Shown: positions 7,402-16,925, numbered from the stretch's first letter. The stretch is 33,684 nt of DNA from a bacterium (GCA_021831025.1 JAKBNN010000022.1:1-33684); one strand, 5' to 3'. Notes: generated by a model from the sequence alone, not told the origin. Numbers and translations are program-made.

Positions 7402-9732
7402 ATGTTTAATTTAGATAATTATGAGGACAAATTATCGGAAAGCGGATACAGGGTTCTTACTATATCGATAGAAGAATCTAAACGGAGAAAGCATTACTAT
7501 TTGGGGCTCGAACATGTACTTTACGCCTTAACCGTGGTGGACGAAGAGCTTCTAAACGAGATATTTGCCGATTTAAAAATCGATAAGAGAAAGGTTTTAA
7601 AGCTGTTAAACGATTTTATGATGTCGTCGGAGCAGTATGTCGGCGAAGGGATGAAGATACCCATTCAAACAAGAAATTTATTTAAAAGCGCTTACGATTA
7701 CGCGCAAAGTTCGGGTAGAAGCCTGATAGATTCTACCGATTTTTTAATGGTTATGTTTCAGGAGCCCAGCTCGGTTCCGGTTAAGGTTTTTAAAAGCCTT
7801 AACATCGATTCCGTGATAATTGCGGATAAGATTTTTCAAAAAATAAGGGAAAGAAAAAACAGGAGCGACGAGAATAAAAGGAAATATGATTTACCTTACA
7901 CATTAAGGCAGCATGCCATAAACATCAGTAAACTTGCCATAATGGATAAGCTGTCCTTAGTTTTTGGGAGAGAGGAAGAAATTACGAGAGTTATGGAGAT
8001 ACTCTGTCATGTTGACAGGCCGAATTCCGTTATTATCGTCGGTGAACCCGGTGTGGGTAAAACTGCGATAGTAGAAGGTCTCGCGAGAAAAATAGAGCTT
8101 GAACCCTACAATGTTCCTCCAAGGCTCAGAAATAAAATTATCGTAAATCTTCAAATGAATTCTTTAGTTGCAGGGACGGTATTTAGAGGTATGTTTGAAG
8201 ATAGAATGGAAAAAATTATCAACGAGTTAAAGTCTAGAAAAAATATAATAATTTTTGTCGATGAGGTCCATTCGATTATAGGGGCGGGCTCGGCTATTGC
8301 CGTTCCAAGCGATGCCGCCAACATATTAAAGTCTTCTTTAGCAAGGGGAGAGGTGCAAATAATTGGAGCGACGACGCTGTCGGAATATAAAGAGTTTATT
8401 GCGGAGGATGAAGCATTGGCGCGTCGTTTTCGGCTTGTCAATGTCAAAGAACCCTCGATTGACGATACCAAAAGGATACTTTACGGATTAAAAAGAAGGT
8501 TTGAGGATACTTATGATGTGGAAATAGAGGAATCGGCAATAGAGGAATCCTTATCGTTATCCGCCCGCTATTCAAAATCCTTAAGATTGCCCGATAAGGT
8601 TATCGGGTGGATAGATTCGGGGTGCGTTAAAGCCGAGATTTACAACGAGGACAGGGTCGTTAAAAAGGAAAATATTTATCAGGTTATTTCCCAGGAAGCG
8701 AATATACCTATAGATTTAATTAAAAGAGATGTGCTTGAAAGATTTCAGGATATGGAGGGCTTTTTCTCTAAACGGATCATCGGCCAAAAAGAAGCCATAG
8801 ACTCTCTTGCAAAGCACATAAGGCTTAACAAAGGGCCGCTCAAAGGAAACTTTGACAGGCCGGATGCCGTACTTCTTTTTCTTGGCCCTACCGGAGTAGG
8901 TAAAACAGAAACAGCAAAAGCAATAGCAGAATATTTATTCGGTTCCGCTAAAAATATTGTCAGAGTCGATATGTCCGAATATAAAGACGGCTCTATCGCG
9001 GTGGACAAATTAATAGGCATGCCCCGCGGCATTGTCGGATCGACAAGGGGAGGGATTTTAACAAATCAGGTTAAGGATAATCCGTATTCCGTTATTTTGC
9101 TTGACGAAATAGAAAAGGCGAGCGATCAGGTTTTTAATCTTTTCCTTCAGGTTTTTGACGAGGGTTTCCTCACGGACGGCAGGGGAAAAAGGGTTTATTT
9201 TTCCGATTCGGTCATTATCATGACTTCAAATTTAGGTTCCCATGAATTTTCAAGGTTTACGAAGCCGTTAGGTTTCATTGAATCCCATGATGTCGTTAAA
9301 TCTATAAGGACGACCATAAACAAGGAAATCGAAAATTTCTTTTCGCCGGAGTTCATAAACAGGATTGACGACATTGTTATATTTTCGCCTCTTACAAAGG
9401 AAGAGGTTAAACGGATAGCTGAAATACATATAGATTCGATTAACAAAACTATGTTGGAGAACGGAAAGGATTTAACCGTTACGGATGAAGCGTTAAACAA
9501 GCTCGCCCTGAAGGGTTATAGCTCAAAATTTGGGGCAAGATTTTTAAAACGCTCCATAGACGACATCGTTAAGGTTCCGCTGACGCTTAAGTGGAAAACC
9601 GGCGACAGCTTTATAGCCGACTTAATAGACGGTGAGGTAAGCGTTGTCTTAAATAGCAAATATAAAACGACGACGATAAAAAATAATAAAAATAACAAAG
9701 AAGAATATGGAGAAGAACCCGACTATGTCTGA
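7402..9732 (+). CDS. ClpA/ClpC-type AAA+ unfoldase with unusual second pore loop
   Basis: Tandem AAA+ ATPase of 776 residues, close to ClpA in size. Order: Clp N-domain (about 1-150); first AAA+ with Walker A GEPGVGKT (214-221), Walker B IIIFVDE and arginine finger ALARRF; no ClpB-type coiled-coil middle domain; second AAA+ with Walker A GPTGVGKT (495-502) and Walker B VILLDE. LGF at 623-625 lies where ClpA has IGL and ClpC VGF, the ClpP-docking tripeptide, so a ClpP partner is expected; no clpP is in the window. The first pore loop keeps an aromatic (F261 in VFRG). The second reads RGIVGS, with I544 replacing the usual GYVG tyrosine. It is followed with overlap by the DUF1844 gene and clpB. 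Confidence 0.88.
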   Translation: MFNLDNYEDKLSESGYRVLTISIEESKRRKHYYLGLEHVLYALTVVDEELLNEIFADLKIDKRKVLKLLNDFMMSSEQYVGEGMKIPIQTRNLFKSAYDYAQSSGRSLIDSTDFLMVMFQEPSSVPVKVFKSLNIDSVIIADKIFQKIRERKNRSDENKRKYDLPYTLRQHAINISKLAIMDKLSLVFGREEEITRVMEILCHVDRPNSVIIVGEPGVGKTAIVEGLARKIELEPYNVPPRLRNKIIVNLQMNSLVAGTVFRGMFEDRMEKIINELKSRKNIIIFVDEVHSIIGAGSAIAVPSDAANILKSSLARGEVQIIGATTLSEYKEFIAEDEALARRFRLVNVKEPSIDDTKRILYGLKRRFEDTYDVEIEESAIEESLSLSARYSKSLRLPDKVIGWIDSGCVKAEIYNEDRVVKKENIYQVISQEANIPIDLIKRDVLERFQDMEGFFSKRIIGQKEAIDSLAKHIRLNKGPLKGNFDRPDAVLLFLGPTGVGKTETAKAIAEYLFGSAKNIVRVDMSEYKDGSIAVDKLIGMPRGIVGSTRGGILTNQVKDNPYSVILLDEIEKASDQVFNLFLQVFDEGFLTDGRGKRVYFSDSVIIMTSNLGSHEFSRFTKPLGFIESHDVVKSIRTTINKEIENFFSPEFINRIDDIVIFSPLTKEEVKRIAEIHIDSINKTMLENGKDLTVTDEALNKLALKGYSSKFGARFLKRSIDDIVKVPLTLKWKTGDSFIADLIDGEVSVVLNSKYKTTTIKNNKNNKEEYGEEPDYV

Positions 9733-10210
9733 GGATAAGAAAGGTAAGGGCACAAATGAACAACAGGAAAAACAGTTTAAGTTCATCGACAAAAGGAAGT
9801 TTTCTGAAGATTTAGCGGAAGGGCAGGGGGATAATGCCCCAACAGATGACAAAGGAATAAATACCGCCTACACGAACAATGACCTGGGCATTAATAAAAC
9901 GGGATATGCGGTTAATGAAACCTCCGGTAATGCCGTAAATATGGAGGAGCCTTCAGAGATGCCCCTGTTTGAAGCCGATTTTGCCACCTTTGTTTATTCA
10001 TTAAATACGCAGGCTTTGCTTTTTTTGGGGAAAATACCGAATCCTATGACAGGCAAATATGAAAGGGATGTCAATACGGCAAAATATCTTATCGATACCA
10101 TAGATATGCTTTCAAAAAAGACCGAGGGAAATCTCGATGAAAACGAAAAAAAGCTTGTCGAAAATATATTATACGATCTAAGAATGGCATATATTTCCGA
10201 GAAAAAATAA
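9725..10210 (+). CDS. DUF1844 family protein
   Basis: A 161-residue cytoplasmic protein. The first 80 residues are polar and low in complexity, probably disordered. The C-terminal 75 residues match the DUF1844 pattern: F-x-x-FVYSLNTQALLFLGKIPNP, then A+YLIDTIDMLSKKTEGNL, then a final LRMAYI helix. The molecular role of DUF1844 is unknown; these proteins are frequent in delta-proteobacterial genomes. I chose the ATG at 9725 because GGAGAAG lies 9 nt upstream; the frame also has an ATG at 9707. The gene overlaps the end of the ClpA-like gene and sits 23 bp before clpB, so it is likely translated with the chaperones. Confidence 0.8.
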   Translation: MSEDKKGKGTNEQQEKQFKFIDKRKFSEDLAEGQGDNAPTDDKGINTAYTNNDLGINKTGYAVNETSGNAVNMEEPSEMPLFEADFATFVYSLNTQALLFLGKIPNPMTGKYERDVNTAKYLIDTIDMLSKKTEGNLDENEKKLVENILYDLRMAYISEKK

Positions 10211-10233
10211 TCACCGTGAGAAGGGATATATTT

Positions 10234-12849
10234 GTGGATTTGAATAATTTTACGATAAAATCGCAGGAAGTTATAGAGCTGACCGTTAACACGGCGTCGG
10301 CGGCTAAAAACCCGGAGGTAACGGATTTACATCTCCTTTACGCTCTTTTAACTTATGATGAAAACAGCATCGCCGTTTCTTTATTAAAGAGGATAGGTAT
10401 CGATTTAAAGGTTTTTTCAGGCGAAGTCGAAAATGCCCTATCCAAACTTGCGACGGTTGAAGGCGGGTTTGAGCCCGGTTTTTCTTCGTCTTTAAAAAAG
10501 GTGTTCGATGCCGCCGAAAAAAATAGGACGGCTATGAAAGACGATTTCGTTTCGGTCGAGCATTTTATACTGGCGCTTTTTGATGTGAAAGATACAAAAT
10601 CTTATGCAATTTTTGCAAAATTCGGCTTAAGCAAAGAAACGGTTTTAAAAGCGCTTATGGAAATAAGAGGAAGCGCAAGGGTTGCAGATCAAAATCCTGA
10701 AGACAAATATCAGGCGTTGGAAAAATATACCCTCAATTTAACCCAGCTCGCAAGATTAGGGAAGATTGACCCTGTTATCGGAAGGGATAGTGAAATTAGG
10801 CGGATAATGGAGGTTTTGTCGAGGAGAACCAAAAATAATCCCGTTCTTATAGGAGACCCCGGTGTCGGTAAGACTGCAATTGTGGAAGGGTTGGCTAAAA
10901 GAATTGCCGACAGCGATGTTCCTGAAATTTTAAAGGATAAAACCGTTTTGTCGCTTGATCTGGGTTCCCTTATTGCGGGGGCTAAATACAGGGGTGAATT
11001 TGAAGACAGACTTAAAGCCGTCGTAAAAGAGATAAAATCCTCGGAGGGAAAAATTATAATATTTATAGACGAACTTCATAATCTTGTGGGGGCAGGCAAA
11101 TCGGAAGGGGCAATGGATGCTTCCAATTTATTAAAGCCCGCTCTTGCAAGAGGCGAGCTCAGGGCTATCGGCGCTACGACAATCGATGAGTACAGAAAAT
11201 ATATAGAAAAGGATGCCGCTCTCGAAAGAAGATTTCAGCCTATATTTGTAGATGAGCCGTCCGTTGAGGATACAATATCCATTTTAAGGGGATTAAAAGA
11301 AAGATATGAGGCTTATCACGGCATAAGAATAAAAGACTCGGCGTTAATTGCAGCGGCAACGCTCTCCCATCGCTACATTACCGACAGGTTTTTGCCGGAC
11401 AAGGCTATCGATTTAATAGATGAAGCATCCGCAAAATTAAGAATCGAAATAGATTCCTTGCCGACCGTTCTCGATGAAATTCAGAGAAAGATTATAAAGA
11501 TTAAAATCGAGCAGGAGGCATTAAAAAAAGAAAAGGATGCGGAATCAAAAAAGAGATTAAAGGAGATTGACGAAGAACTTGCCAATTTAGAAGAGGATTT
11601 TAATCAAAAAAAGGCAAAATGGCAAAATGAAAAGGATGTAATTAAAAAAATAGGGGAAATAAAAAAGGAAATAGATTCCTTAAGGGTTGAAGAGCAAAGG
11701 TTTGAAAGGGAAGGAAAATATGACAAGGTTGCAGAGATTAGATACGGCAAACTAGGCGGACTCGAAAAAATATTGGAGGATTCAAACAAAAAGATAACTC
11801 AAATGCAAAAAGGGGGCGGTTTTTTAAAAGAAGAGGTCGATTCCGACGATATTGCAAGGGTTGTCGCAAAATGGACGGGGATTCCCGTTACGAAACTTAT
11901 GGAAGGCGAGAAGGAAAAGCTTTTGCTGATAGAGGAACATCTGCATAACCGCGTCATATCGCAAAATGAAGCAATAAGCAGTGTTGCCAATACCATAAGG
12001 CGTTCAAGGGCAGGCTTGTCCGATCAAAACAAGCCTATGGGTTCCTTTATGTTTTTGGGTCCGACAGGTGTGGGAAAAACGGAGCTTGCTAAAGCGCTTG
12101 CCGAGTTTTTGTTTGACGATGAAAACAATATAGTAAGAATAGATATGTCGGAGTATATGGAAAAACATACTGTTTCGAGGCTGATAGGCGCTCCCCCCGG
12201 CTATGTCGGCTATGAAGAAGGCGGGCAGTTAACCGAGGCGGTTAGAAGGCGGCCGTACAGCGTCGTGCTTTTTGACGAAGTGGAAAAGGCGCATCAAGAT
12301 GTGTTTAATGTGCTGCTGCAGCTTCTTGACGACGGACGCTTAACCGACGGGCGGGGAAGGACGGTGGATTTTAAAAATACTATCGTTATTATGACTTCAA
12401 ATATCGGCTCCGATATTATACAGAGTTATGCCGGCGGATACTATGAAGAGATGAAAAACAACGTTACGGGGCTTTTAAAAAATTACTTTAGACCCGAATT
12501 TCTTAACAGGCTTGACGATATAATTATATTTCATGCTCTTACCGAGGATGATATATTAAAAATAGTGGAGATTCAACTAAACAGGCTTAAAAAAATATTG
12601 GAAGAAAAAGGTATCGGGGTTCGCTATACGGATCCGTTAGTTAAGTTTATAGCTATGGAGGGTTATGACCCTATCTATGGGGCAAGGCCGCTAAAAAGGG
12701 CTATAAAAACCTTTTTGCAGGACAGGATAGCCACGGATTTACTTTCAGGCGGAATTATAACCGGCGATTCCATTGTTCTAGATTATAACGAAGGGCTAAA
12801 TGATGTTATAATCGAAAAGGCCGTGATGGTTTCAGCCGAAGATGTATAA
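10234..12849 (+). CDS. clpB: ATP-dependent disaggregase ClpB
   Basis: Hexameric disaggregase that works with DnaK on protein aggregates. Starting at GTG 10234 the protein begins [13 protein letters not shown], matching the family N-terminus, with GAGAAGG about 9 nt upstream. An earlier GTG at 10216 has no such site. With this start, Walker A1 GDPGVGKT begins at 207 and Walker A2 GPTGVGKT at 609, nearly the E. coli ClpB positions. The coiled-coil middle domain (rich in K/E, roughly 400-530) is present, which separates it from ClpA/ClpC. Pore loops are canonical (KYRG in ring one, GYVG in ring two), unlike the neighbouring ClpA-like protein. No ClpP-docking loop is seen. Confidence 0.95.
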   Translation: MDLNNFTIKSQEVIELTVNTASAAKNPEVTDLHLLYALLTYDENSIAVSLLKRIGIDLKVFSGEVENALSKLATVEGGFEPGFSSSLKKVFDAAEKNRTAMKDDFVSVEHFILALFDVKDTKSYAIFAKFGLSKETVLKALMEIRGSARVADQNPEDKYQALEKYTLNLTQLARLGKIDPVIGRDSEIRRIMEVLSRRTKNNPVLIGDPGVGKTAIVEGLAKRIADSDVPEILKDKTVLSLDLGSLIAGAKYRGEFEDRLKAVVKEIKSSEGKIIIFIDELHNLVGAGKSEGAMDASNLLKPALARGELRAIGATTIDEYRKYIEKDAALERRFQPIFVDEPSVEDTISILRGLKERYEAYHGIRIKDSALIAAATLSHRYITDRFLPDKAIDLIDEASAKLRIEIDSLPTVLDEIQRKIIKIKIEQEALKKEKDAESKKRLKEIDEELANLEEDFNQKKAKWQNEKDVIKKIGEIKKEIDSLRVEEQRFEREGKYDKVAEIRYGKLGGLEKILEDSNKKITQMQKGGGFLKEEVDSDDIARVVAKWTGIPVTKLMEGEKEKLLLIEEHLHNRVISQNEAISSVANTIRRSRAGLSDQNKPMGSFMFLGPTGVGKTELAKALAEFLFDDENNIVRIDMSEYMEKHTVSRLIGAPPGYVGYEEGGQLTEAVRRRPYSVVLFDEVEKAHQDVFNVLLQLLDDGRLTDGRGRTVDFKNTIVIMTSNIGSDIIQSYAGGYYEEMKNNVTGLLKNYFRPEFLNRLDDIIIFHALTEDDILKIVEIQLNRLKKILEEKGIGVRYTDPLVKFIAMEGYDPIYGARPLKRAIKTFLQDRIATDLLSGGIITGDSIVLDYNEGLNDVIIEKAVMVSAEDV

Positions 12850-12858
12850 ATAATTAAT

Positions 12859-12914
12859 TTGTCAATTTGACAAATATTAATATTAAAATTCAATTATTAT
12901 TGTCATAATGACAA
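12859..12914. promoter_or_regulatory. Two TTGTCA-N3-TGACAA palindromes, candidate activator sites
   Basis: Two 15-bp palindromes, TTGTCAATTTGACAA (12859-12873) and TTGTCATAATGACAA (12900-12914), have the same half-sites and differ in the 3-bp centre. Their starts are exactly 41 bp apart, about four helical turns. A third half-site TTGTCA begins at 12941, again 41 bp on. They lie 155-210 bp upstream of a sigma-54-type promoter, where enhancer-binding activators usually bind. The role is inferred. Confidence 0.6.
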
Positions 12915-12963
12915 AATGTTTAATGTTAAAAGTGAAAGGTTTGTCATTCCGAAGGAAGCGATA

Positions 12964-13008
12964 TTTTAGCCCATGTTTATCAAAGCATGTCTTTGATGTG
13001 GACTAAAA
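12964..13008. repeat. Imperfect inverted repeat between clpB and htrA
   Basis: TTTTAG...ATCAAAG on the left pairs with CTTTGAT...CTAAAA on the right around a CATGT centre, with a few unpaired bases. It lies between the candidate activator sites and the sigma-54-type promoter. It could be a factor site, a DNA bend, or a weak clpB terminator, although no T-run follows. Confidence 0.5.
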
Positions 13009-13068
13009 CGCCATTTTAACCATTGCATTAAGGGTTGCCCGGTCGATTTTTAAAGATAAAATATATTT

Positions 13069-13084
13069 TGGCATAATTATTGCT
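13069..13084 (+). promoter_or_regulatory. Candidate sigma-54 (RpoN) promoter for htrA
   Basis: TGGCATAATTATTGCT matches the -24/-12 consensus TGGCAC-N5-TTGCW. The invariant GG (13070-13071) and GC (13082-13083) have the required spacing. Transcription would start about 13095, giving a leader of roughly 40 nt that includes the GGAGG ribosome binding site near 13120. Confidence 0.6.
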
Positions 13085-13135
13085 TCTTACATATATAAAT
13101 AACTAAGTTATAATTTATCGGAGGTTTTTAAAGTT

Positions 13136-14620
13136 ATGGGTTTTAAATCTGATTCCAAAATAATCGGCGCCGGCGTAGCCGTATTGATAGGTATAATTGC
13201 AGGAGTTATAATTACGGCAAATTTACATTTATTTAAAAAGTCCCTTGCCGAGCCGGCTTCGCCGGTAATTCATACGACTACGAATTCGGAGATGCCTGCC
13301 CAAAACGGTCCCAGTAATTTTATCGCATTGATAAAACAGGATAAGCCGTTTGTCGTAAATATCAGAACAACTCAAAAGGTAAAGGGAGGACCATTCCAGA
13401 TGTATCAAAATCCTTTCGGCAACGAGCAAAATCCTTTCGGTAACTTTTTTAACAATTTCTTTCATAATGTGCCTCAAAGCACCTATACCGAAGAAAGCCT
13501 CGGTTCAGGCGTAATTATCAGCAAAAGCGGTTATATAATTACAAACAATCATGTTATAAAGGGGGCAACCAAAATATATGTTAAGCTTTATAACGGCAAA
13601 ACTTTCAAGGCAAGGGTCATCGGGAAAGATCCGCAGGTTGACCTTGCCCTTTTAAAGATAAACGACGGCAATAATCTTCCCGTCGCGACCCTTGGAGACT
13701 CAACCAAATCCCAGATAGGAGAATGGGTTTTAGCCATAGGAAATCCCTTCGGGTTGGGTTGGACGGTTACTAACGGCATTATAAGCGCTAAAGGCAGGGC
13801 TATCGGCGGACCGTATGAAGATTTTATACAGACCAATGCCGCAATTAATCCGGGAAATAGCGGCGGACCCCTTATTAATATGAAAGGCCAGGTTATAGGA
13901 ATAAATACGGCAATCATTAAGGGCGCCCAGGGAATAGGGTTTTCGATACCGGTAAATATTGTCAAGCAGGTTCTTCCGGAGCTTGAGACCGGTAAAATCA
14001 CAAGGGGCTGGCTTGGAATAGAAATTCAAAAGATAACGCCGGCGCTCAAAAAAGCGTTTAATCTTGAAACTTCGCAAGGCGCCCTTGTTTCTTCGGTGCT
14101 TCCAAACGGTCCGGCGGCGCGTGCCGGATTAAAAAGCGGAGATGTTATAATAAAATTTAATGGGGAAAAGGTTAAAGAAATGTCGCAGCTTCCGTGGCTC
14201 GTGGGAAATACGAAACCCGGAAAAGCTGTTCCAATGGAGATTATAAGGCACGGCAAGAAAGAAACCATTATGATTACGGTTGGCAATTGGAAAAGCCCTA
14301 AAAATACCTTTAACGAAAAAACCCAAAAGGTTTCTGCTAAAAAGTTAGGGATTGTCGTTGTACCCTTAACAAGTTCTAATATGCAGGGATACGGCATACA
14401 AAATGTTCATCACGGCGTTATAGTCTCAAAGGTCATACCCGGCGGAATAGGCCAGAGAATCGGAATAATGCCAGGGGATGTAATACAGGAGATAAATCAT
14501 CAACCGGTTAATAATATAAAACAGTATGTTAATCTTATAAATCAGGCTGAAAAATCCAAACAGTTCCTTTTCTTTGTGAGAAGGGGAAATATGAAATTAT
14601 ATCTTGCATACTCGGAATAA
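13136..14620 (+). CDS. htrA: HtrA/DegP family serine protease with two PDZ domains
   Basis: Periplasmic trypsin-like protease/chaperone for misfolded envelope proteins. An N-terminal hydrophobic segment (about 10-30) is a signal anchor or signal peptide. The protease domain carries the triad H139 (TNNHV), D169 (VDLALL) and S242 (GNSGGP). The loop before it is rich in Asn, Phe and Gly (repeated QNPFGN). PDZ1 follows (GWLGIEIQ... GLKSGDVIIKFNG), then PDZ2 near the C-terminus (GIMPGDVIQEINHQPV). The 494 residues agree with DegP/MucD types. GGAGG lies about 11 nt before the ATG. Its own promoter appears sigma-54-like, separate from the clp genes, and a strong terminator follows. It extends the proteostasis block to the periplasm. 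Confidence 0.94.
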   Translation: MGFKSDSKIIGAGVAVLIGIIAGVIITANLHLFKKSLAEPASPVIHTTTNSEMPAQNGPSNFIALIKQDKPFVVNIRTTQKVKGGPFQMYQNPFGNEQNPFGNFFNNFFHNVPQSTYTEESLGSGVIISKSGYIITNNHVIKGATKIYVKLYNGKTFKARVIGKDPQVDLALLKINDGNNLPVATLGDSTKSQIGEWVLAIGNPFGLGWTVTNGIISAKGRAIGGPYEDFIQTNAAINPGNSGGPLINMKGQVIGINTAIIKGAQGIGFSIPVNIVKQVLPELETGKITRGWLGIEIQKITPALKKAFNLETSQGALVSSVLPNGPAARAGLKSGDVIIKFNGEKVKEMSQLPWLVGNTKPGKAVPMEIIRHGKKETIMITVGNWKSPKNTFNEKTQKVSAKKLGIVVVPLTSSNMQGYGIQNVHHGVIVSKVIPGGIGQRIGIMPGDVIQEINHQPVNNIKQYVNLINQAEKSKQFLFFVRRGNMKLYLAYSE

Positions 14621-14715
14621 TGAATTTTTAGGTTTCAAATTAAATATATAAAGTTTATAAAGTTTTCCTAAAACCAAGACAAACTGTAAGCTTTCCATCA
14701 CTCCTCCTAAAGGTG

Positions 14716-14753
14716 GCCCGGTTCCCGTAAAAAGGACCGGGCTATTTATTTTT
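14716..14753 (+). terminator. Rho-independent terminator after htrA
   Basis: The GCCCGG-type stem (14716-14725) pairs with GGACCGGGC (14734-14742), with one bulge, around an A-rich loop, and is followed by a T-rich run to 14753. It lies about 95 bp beyond the htrA stop. The gap carries CTCCTCC at 14701-14707, an anti-Shine-Dalgarno-like sequence, so a short stable 3' RNA is possible but unproven. Confidence 0.8.
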
Positions 14754-14754
14754 T

Positions 14755-14924
14755 ACCCAAAATTTGCCGATAGAAAATTCTAACTCTGGATTCCCGCTTT
14801 CGCGGGAATGACACCCGTTGGGTGAAACGTTAAAACCTCATATTGTCATTCCCGCGAAAGCGGGAATCCAGAGTCTTTAAGCTTTTGAGGTCAATTTATT
14901 AATTTCTATCGGCAAATTTGGGTT
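14755..14924. repeat. Palindromic MITE-like element, copy B
   Basis: A 170-bp unit with terminal inverted repeats: left ACCCAAAATTTGCCGATAG at 14755, right complement at 14903-14924, differing by one base of the A-run. Inside are two GCGAAAGC-looped hairpins facing each other. Together with the terminator it fills the 355-bp gap between htrA and selB; nothing coding is seen there. Its inner segment runs in the opposite orientation to copies A and D. Confidence 0.85.
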
Positions 14925-14959
14925 TTGCCCTCTTCATTCCGCAAACCCATTTTTTGTTG

Positions 14960-14965
14960 TATAAT
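14960..14965 (+). promoter_or_regulatory. -10 box very close to selB start
   Basis: TATAAT ends 10 nt before the selB ATG at 14976. If used, transcription would begin only a few nt before the start codon, giving a nearly leaderless mRNA. The -35 position is poor. Confidence 0.4.
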
Positions 14966-14975
14966 ATTACGGTAT

Positions 14976-16925
14976 ATGGAAAATTTTATTCTGGGAACGG
15001 CGGGACACATAGACCATGGAAAATCGTCGCTGATAAAAGCCTTAACGGGCGCAGAAACAGACAGGCTAAAGGAAGAAAAAAGGCGCGGGATCAGTATTGT
15101 GCTCGGTTATGCCAATATAACCCTTCCTTCAGGAATATCCGTCGGAATTGTCGATGTTCCGGGACACGCGAAATTTATTAAAACTATGGTTTCCGGCTCC
15201 ACGGGAATGGACGGAGTTCTGCTTGTAATTGCCGCAGACGACGGCATAATGGCTCAAACTAAGGAACATCTCCTCATTTTAAAACTGCTGGGCGCGGGCG
15301 TCGTCATTCCTGTTTTAACCAAAATCGACACTGTGAACGATGAAATCATTTCTATGCGGGAAAACGAGATAAAAGATTTTTTAAAATCTTACGGTTACGA
15401 TAAGGCATCCCAAAACATTATTAAGGTATCGGTTAAATCAGGTACGGGCATTGATGAATTAAAGAACGCAATAGAAAAGGCCATAAAGAATGAGGATGCG
15501 AAAAATGTAGCAGGGCATGCATCTACAAAGGTCTTTTTGCCGATAGACAGGGTTATTTCCTTGAAGGGTTTCGGAACAATTCTGGCAGGAACTTTGAAAT
15601 GCGGCGGTTTTTCGGTTGAAGACGAAATACAAATAATGCCGTCCGGCTTAACCGCAAAGATAAAAAATATGGAATCGCACAATAAGAAAGTGACCGCGGC
15701 GCATAAATCTATGAGAATATCGCTCAATGTTCCGTCCATAAAAAAAGAAAGCGTAAAATACGGCGATGTAATATCGTCAAAAGACGGCCTTTTGGCAACG
15801 GACTCCGTTTTTACAAAGTTTTATTATGATTTTGACAATAAAAAAGAGCTAAAGAGCCATCTGATATTAATATTTATGACCGGAAGCATCAATATCGGTT
15901 CAAAGATAATCGTTCTAAATGAAAATAAAAAAGTAAGCCCCGGAAATTATTCATATGCCATATTCAAATTGCAAAATAAAATATCCACAATGTCTAAGGA
16001 AAGATTTATTGTAAGGGATGCAGGGGCGGGAAGAACGCTCGGCGGGGGAATTATAATAGACCCGTTTATAGATTATCGTTATGATGGAACATTAGAAAGC
16101 GTTTACAGGGGAATGGCTTCGGAAAATCCGCAAGAGGCTGTTTATAGCTTTATTAAGCTCACCGGCAGCGCCGGCTTAGAAGAGGTTTATAAAAAATTAA
16201 ATTTTGATTATTCCGACTTTACGGCACATATAGACAAGTTAAAGGGGGACGGAAAGATAATAACGGATAGCAAAGGAAAATTTGCGGTTTTAAAAGAAGA
16301 TTTTGATACGGGCAGGTATATACTAATCAAGACAATCAAGGAAAATCTCGTAAATGAAAAAAATGCTCTGAAAAGCGGGATTGGCAAACCGGAGTTGTAC
16401 CGCCTGTTCGAGAATAATTTCGGTAAGCAAAATAAACAAACCGAGGTCATATTCGATATTATTTTAGACGATTTGCTATCGAAAAAAGTAATTTTGAACG
16501 ATAACGGAAATATAACAATTAAAAGGCAGGGAGACGAGGCGGCCGTTTTTGAAATTCCGGAGGAATATAAGGGAATTATCGAAAGAGTTGAAAGTTTATT
16601 AAAAGCGGACGGCAACAGCGTTCCTACATTGGACGAACTCGAAAAGAAAATTAAAATAAATAAAAAGATGTTGAATTACGCCATTACGGTAATGGCAAAG
16701 CAGGGGAAGTTAGTTAAGATAAAACACGATATTTATTATTTAAAAGAACAAATGGATAATATTAAAAAAGACCTGGATTTATTTTTTCGGTCTAACGACA
16801 GACTTGAACCGAAGGATATGAAAGAAATCGCGGCAGTTTCGAGAAAATATGCCATACCGCTGTTAGAATATTTTGACTATACGGGATATACGGTCAAAAC
16901 AGGCGATTATAGAATCAAAAAGTAA
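14976..16925 (+). CDS. selB: Selenocysteine-specific elongation factor SelB
   Basis: GTPase that delivers Sec-tRNA(Sec) to UGA codons with a SECIS hairpin. From the ATG at 14976 the protein begins [18 protein letters not shown]. This contains G1 (GHIDHGKS from residue 10), followed by DVPGHAKF (G3) and TKID (G4). The next domains are EF-Tu-like beta barrels ([15 protein letters not shown]), and the C-terminal half contains winged-helix repeats that bind SECIS. Length is 649 residues, normal for SelB. An upstream ATG at 14925 would add 17 residues, partly encoded in repeat B, and is unlikely. The stop codon overlaps the end of repeat C. No selA, selD, tRNA-Sec or obvious UGA-containing selenoprotein gene is in the window. 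Confidence 0.94.
   Translation: MENFILGTAGHIDHGKSSLIKALTGAETDRLKEEKRRGISIVLGYANITLPSGISVGIVDVPGHAKFIKTMVSGSTGMDGVLLVIAADDGIMAQTKEHLLILKLLGAGVVIPVLTKIDTVNDEIISMRENEIKDFLKSYGYDKASQNIIKVSVKSGTGIDELKNAIEKAIKNEDAKNVAGHASTKVFLPIDRVISLKGFGTILAGTLKCGGFSVEDEIQIMPSGLTAKIKNMESHNKKVTAAHKSMRISLNVPSIKKESVKYGDVISSKDGLLATDSVFTKFYYDFDNKKELKSHLILIFMTGSINIGSKIIVLNENKKVSPGNYSYAIFKLQNKISTMSKERFIVRDAGAGRTLGGGIIIDPFIDYRYDGTLESVYRGMASENPQEAVYSFIKLTGSAGLEEVYKKLNFDYSDFTAHIDKLKGDGKIITDSKGKFAVLKEDFDTGRYILIKTIKENLVNEKNALKSGIGKPELYRLFENNFGKQNKQTEVIFDIILDDLLSKKVILNDNGNITIKRQGDEAAVFEIPEEYKGIIERVESLLKADGNSVPTLDELEKKIKINKKMLNYAITVMAKQGKLVKIKHDIYYLKEQMDNIKKDLDLFFRSNDRLEPKDMKEIAAVSRKYAIPLLEYFDYTGYTVKTGDYRIKK

Noticed and set aside
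8151..8471. Minus-strand frames within the ClpA-like gene.
   Set aside because: They are antisense to conserved Walker and pore-loop regions and show no independent start signals.
13229..14397. Several minus-strand frames inside htrA.
   Set aside because: They are shadows of a gene with full catalytic triad and PDZ domains; no ribosome binding site or family pattern.
14918..15181. Alternative 87-residue frame over the selB start.
   Set aside because: It runs through repeat B and out of frame with the clearly conserved SelB P-loop; no family features.
14976..16925. A selenoprotein gene near selB.
   Set aside because: I looked for frames continuing past TGA stops next to selB and elsewhere and saw no conserved extension.
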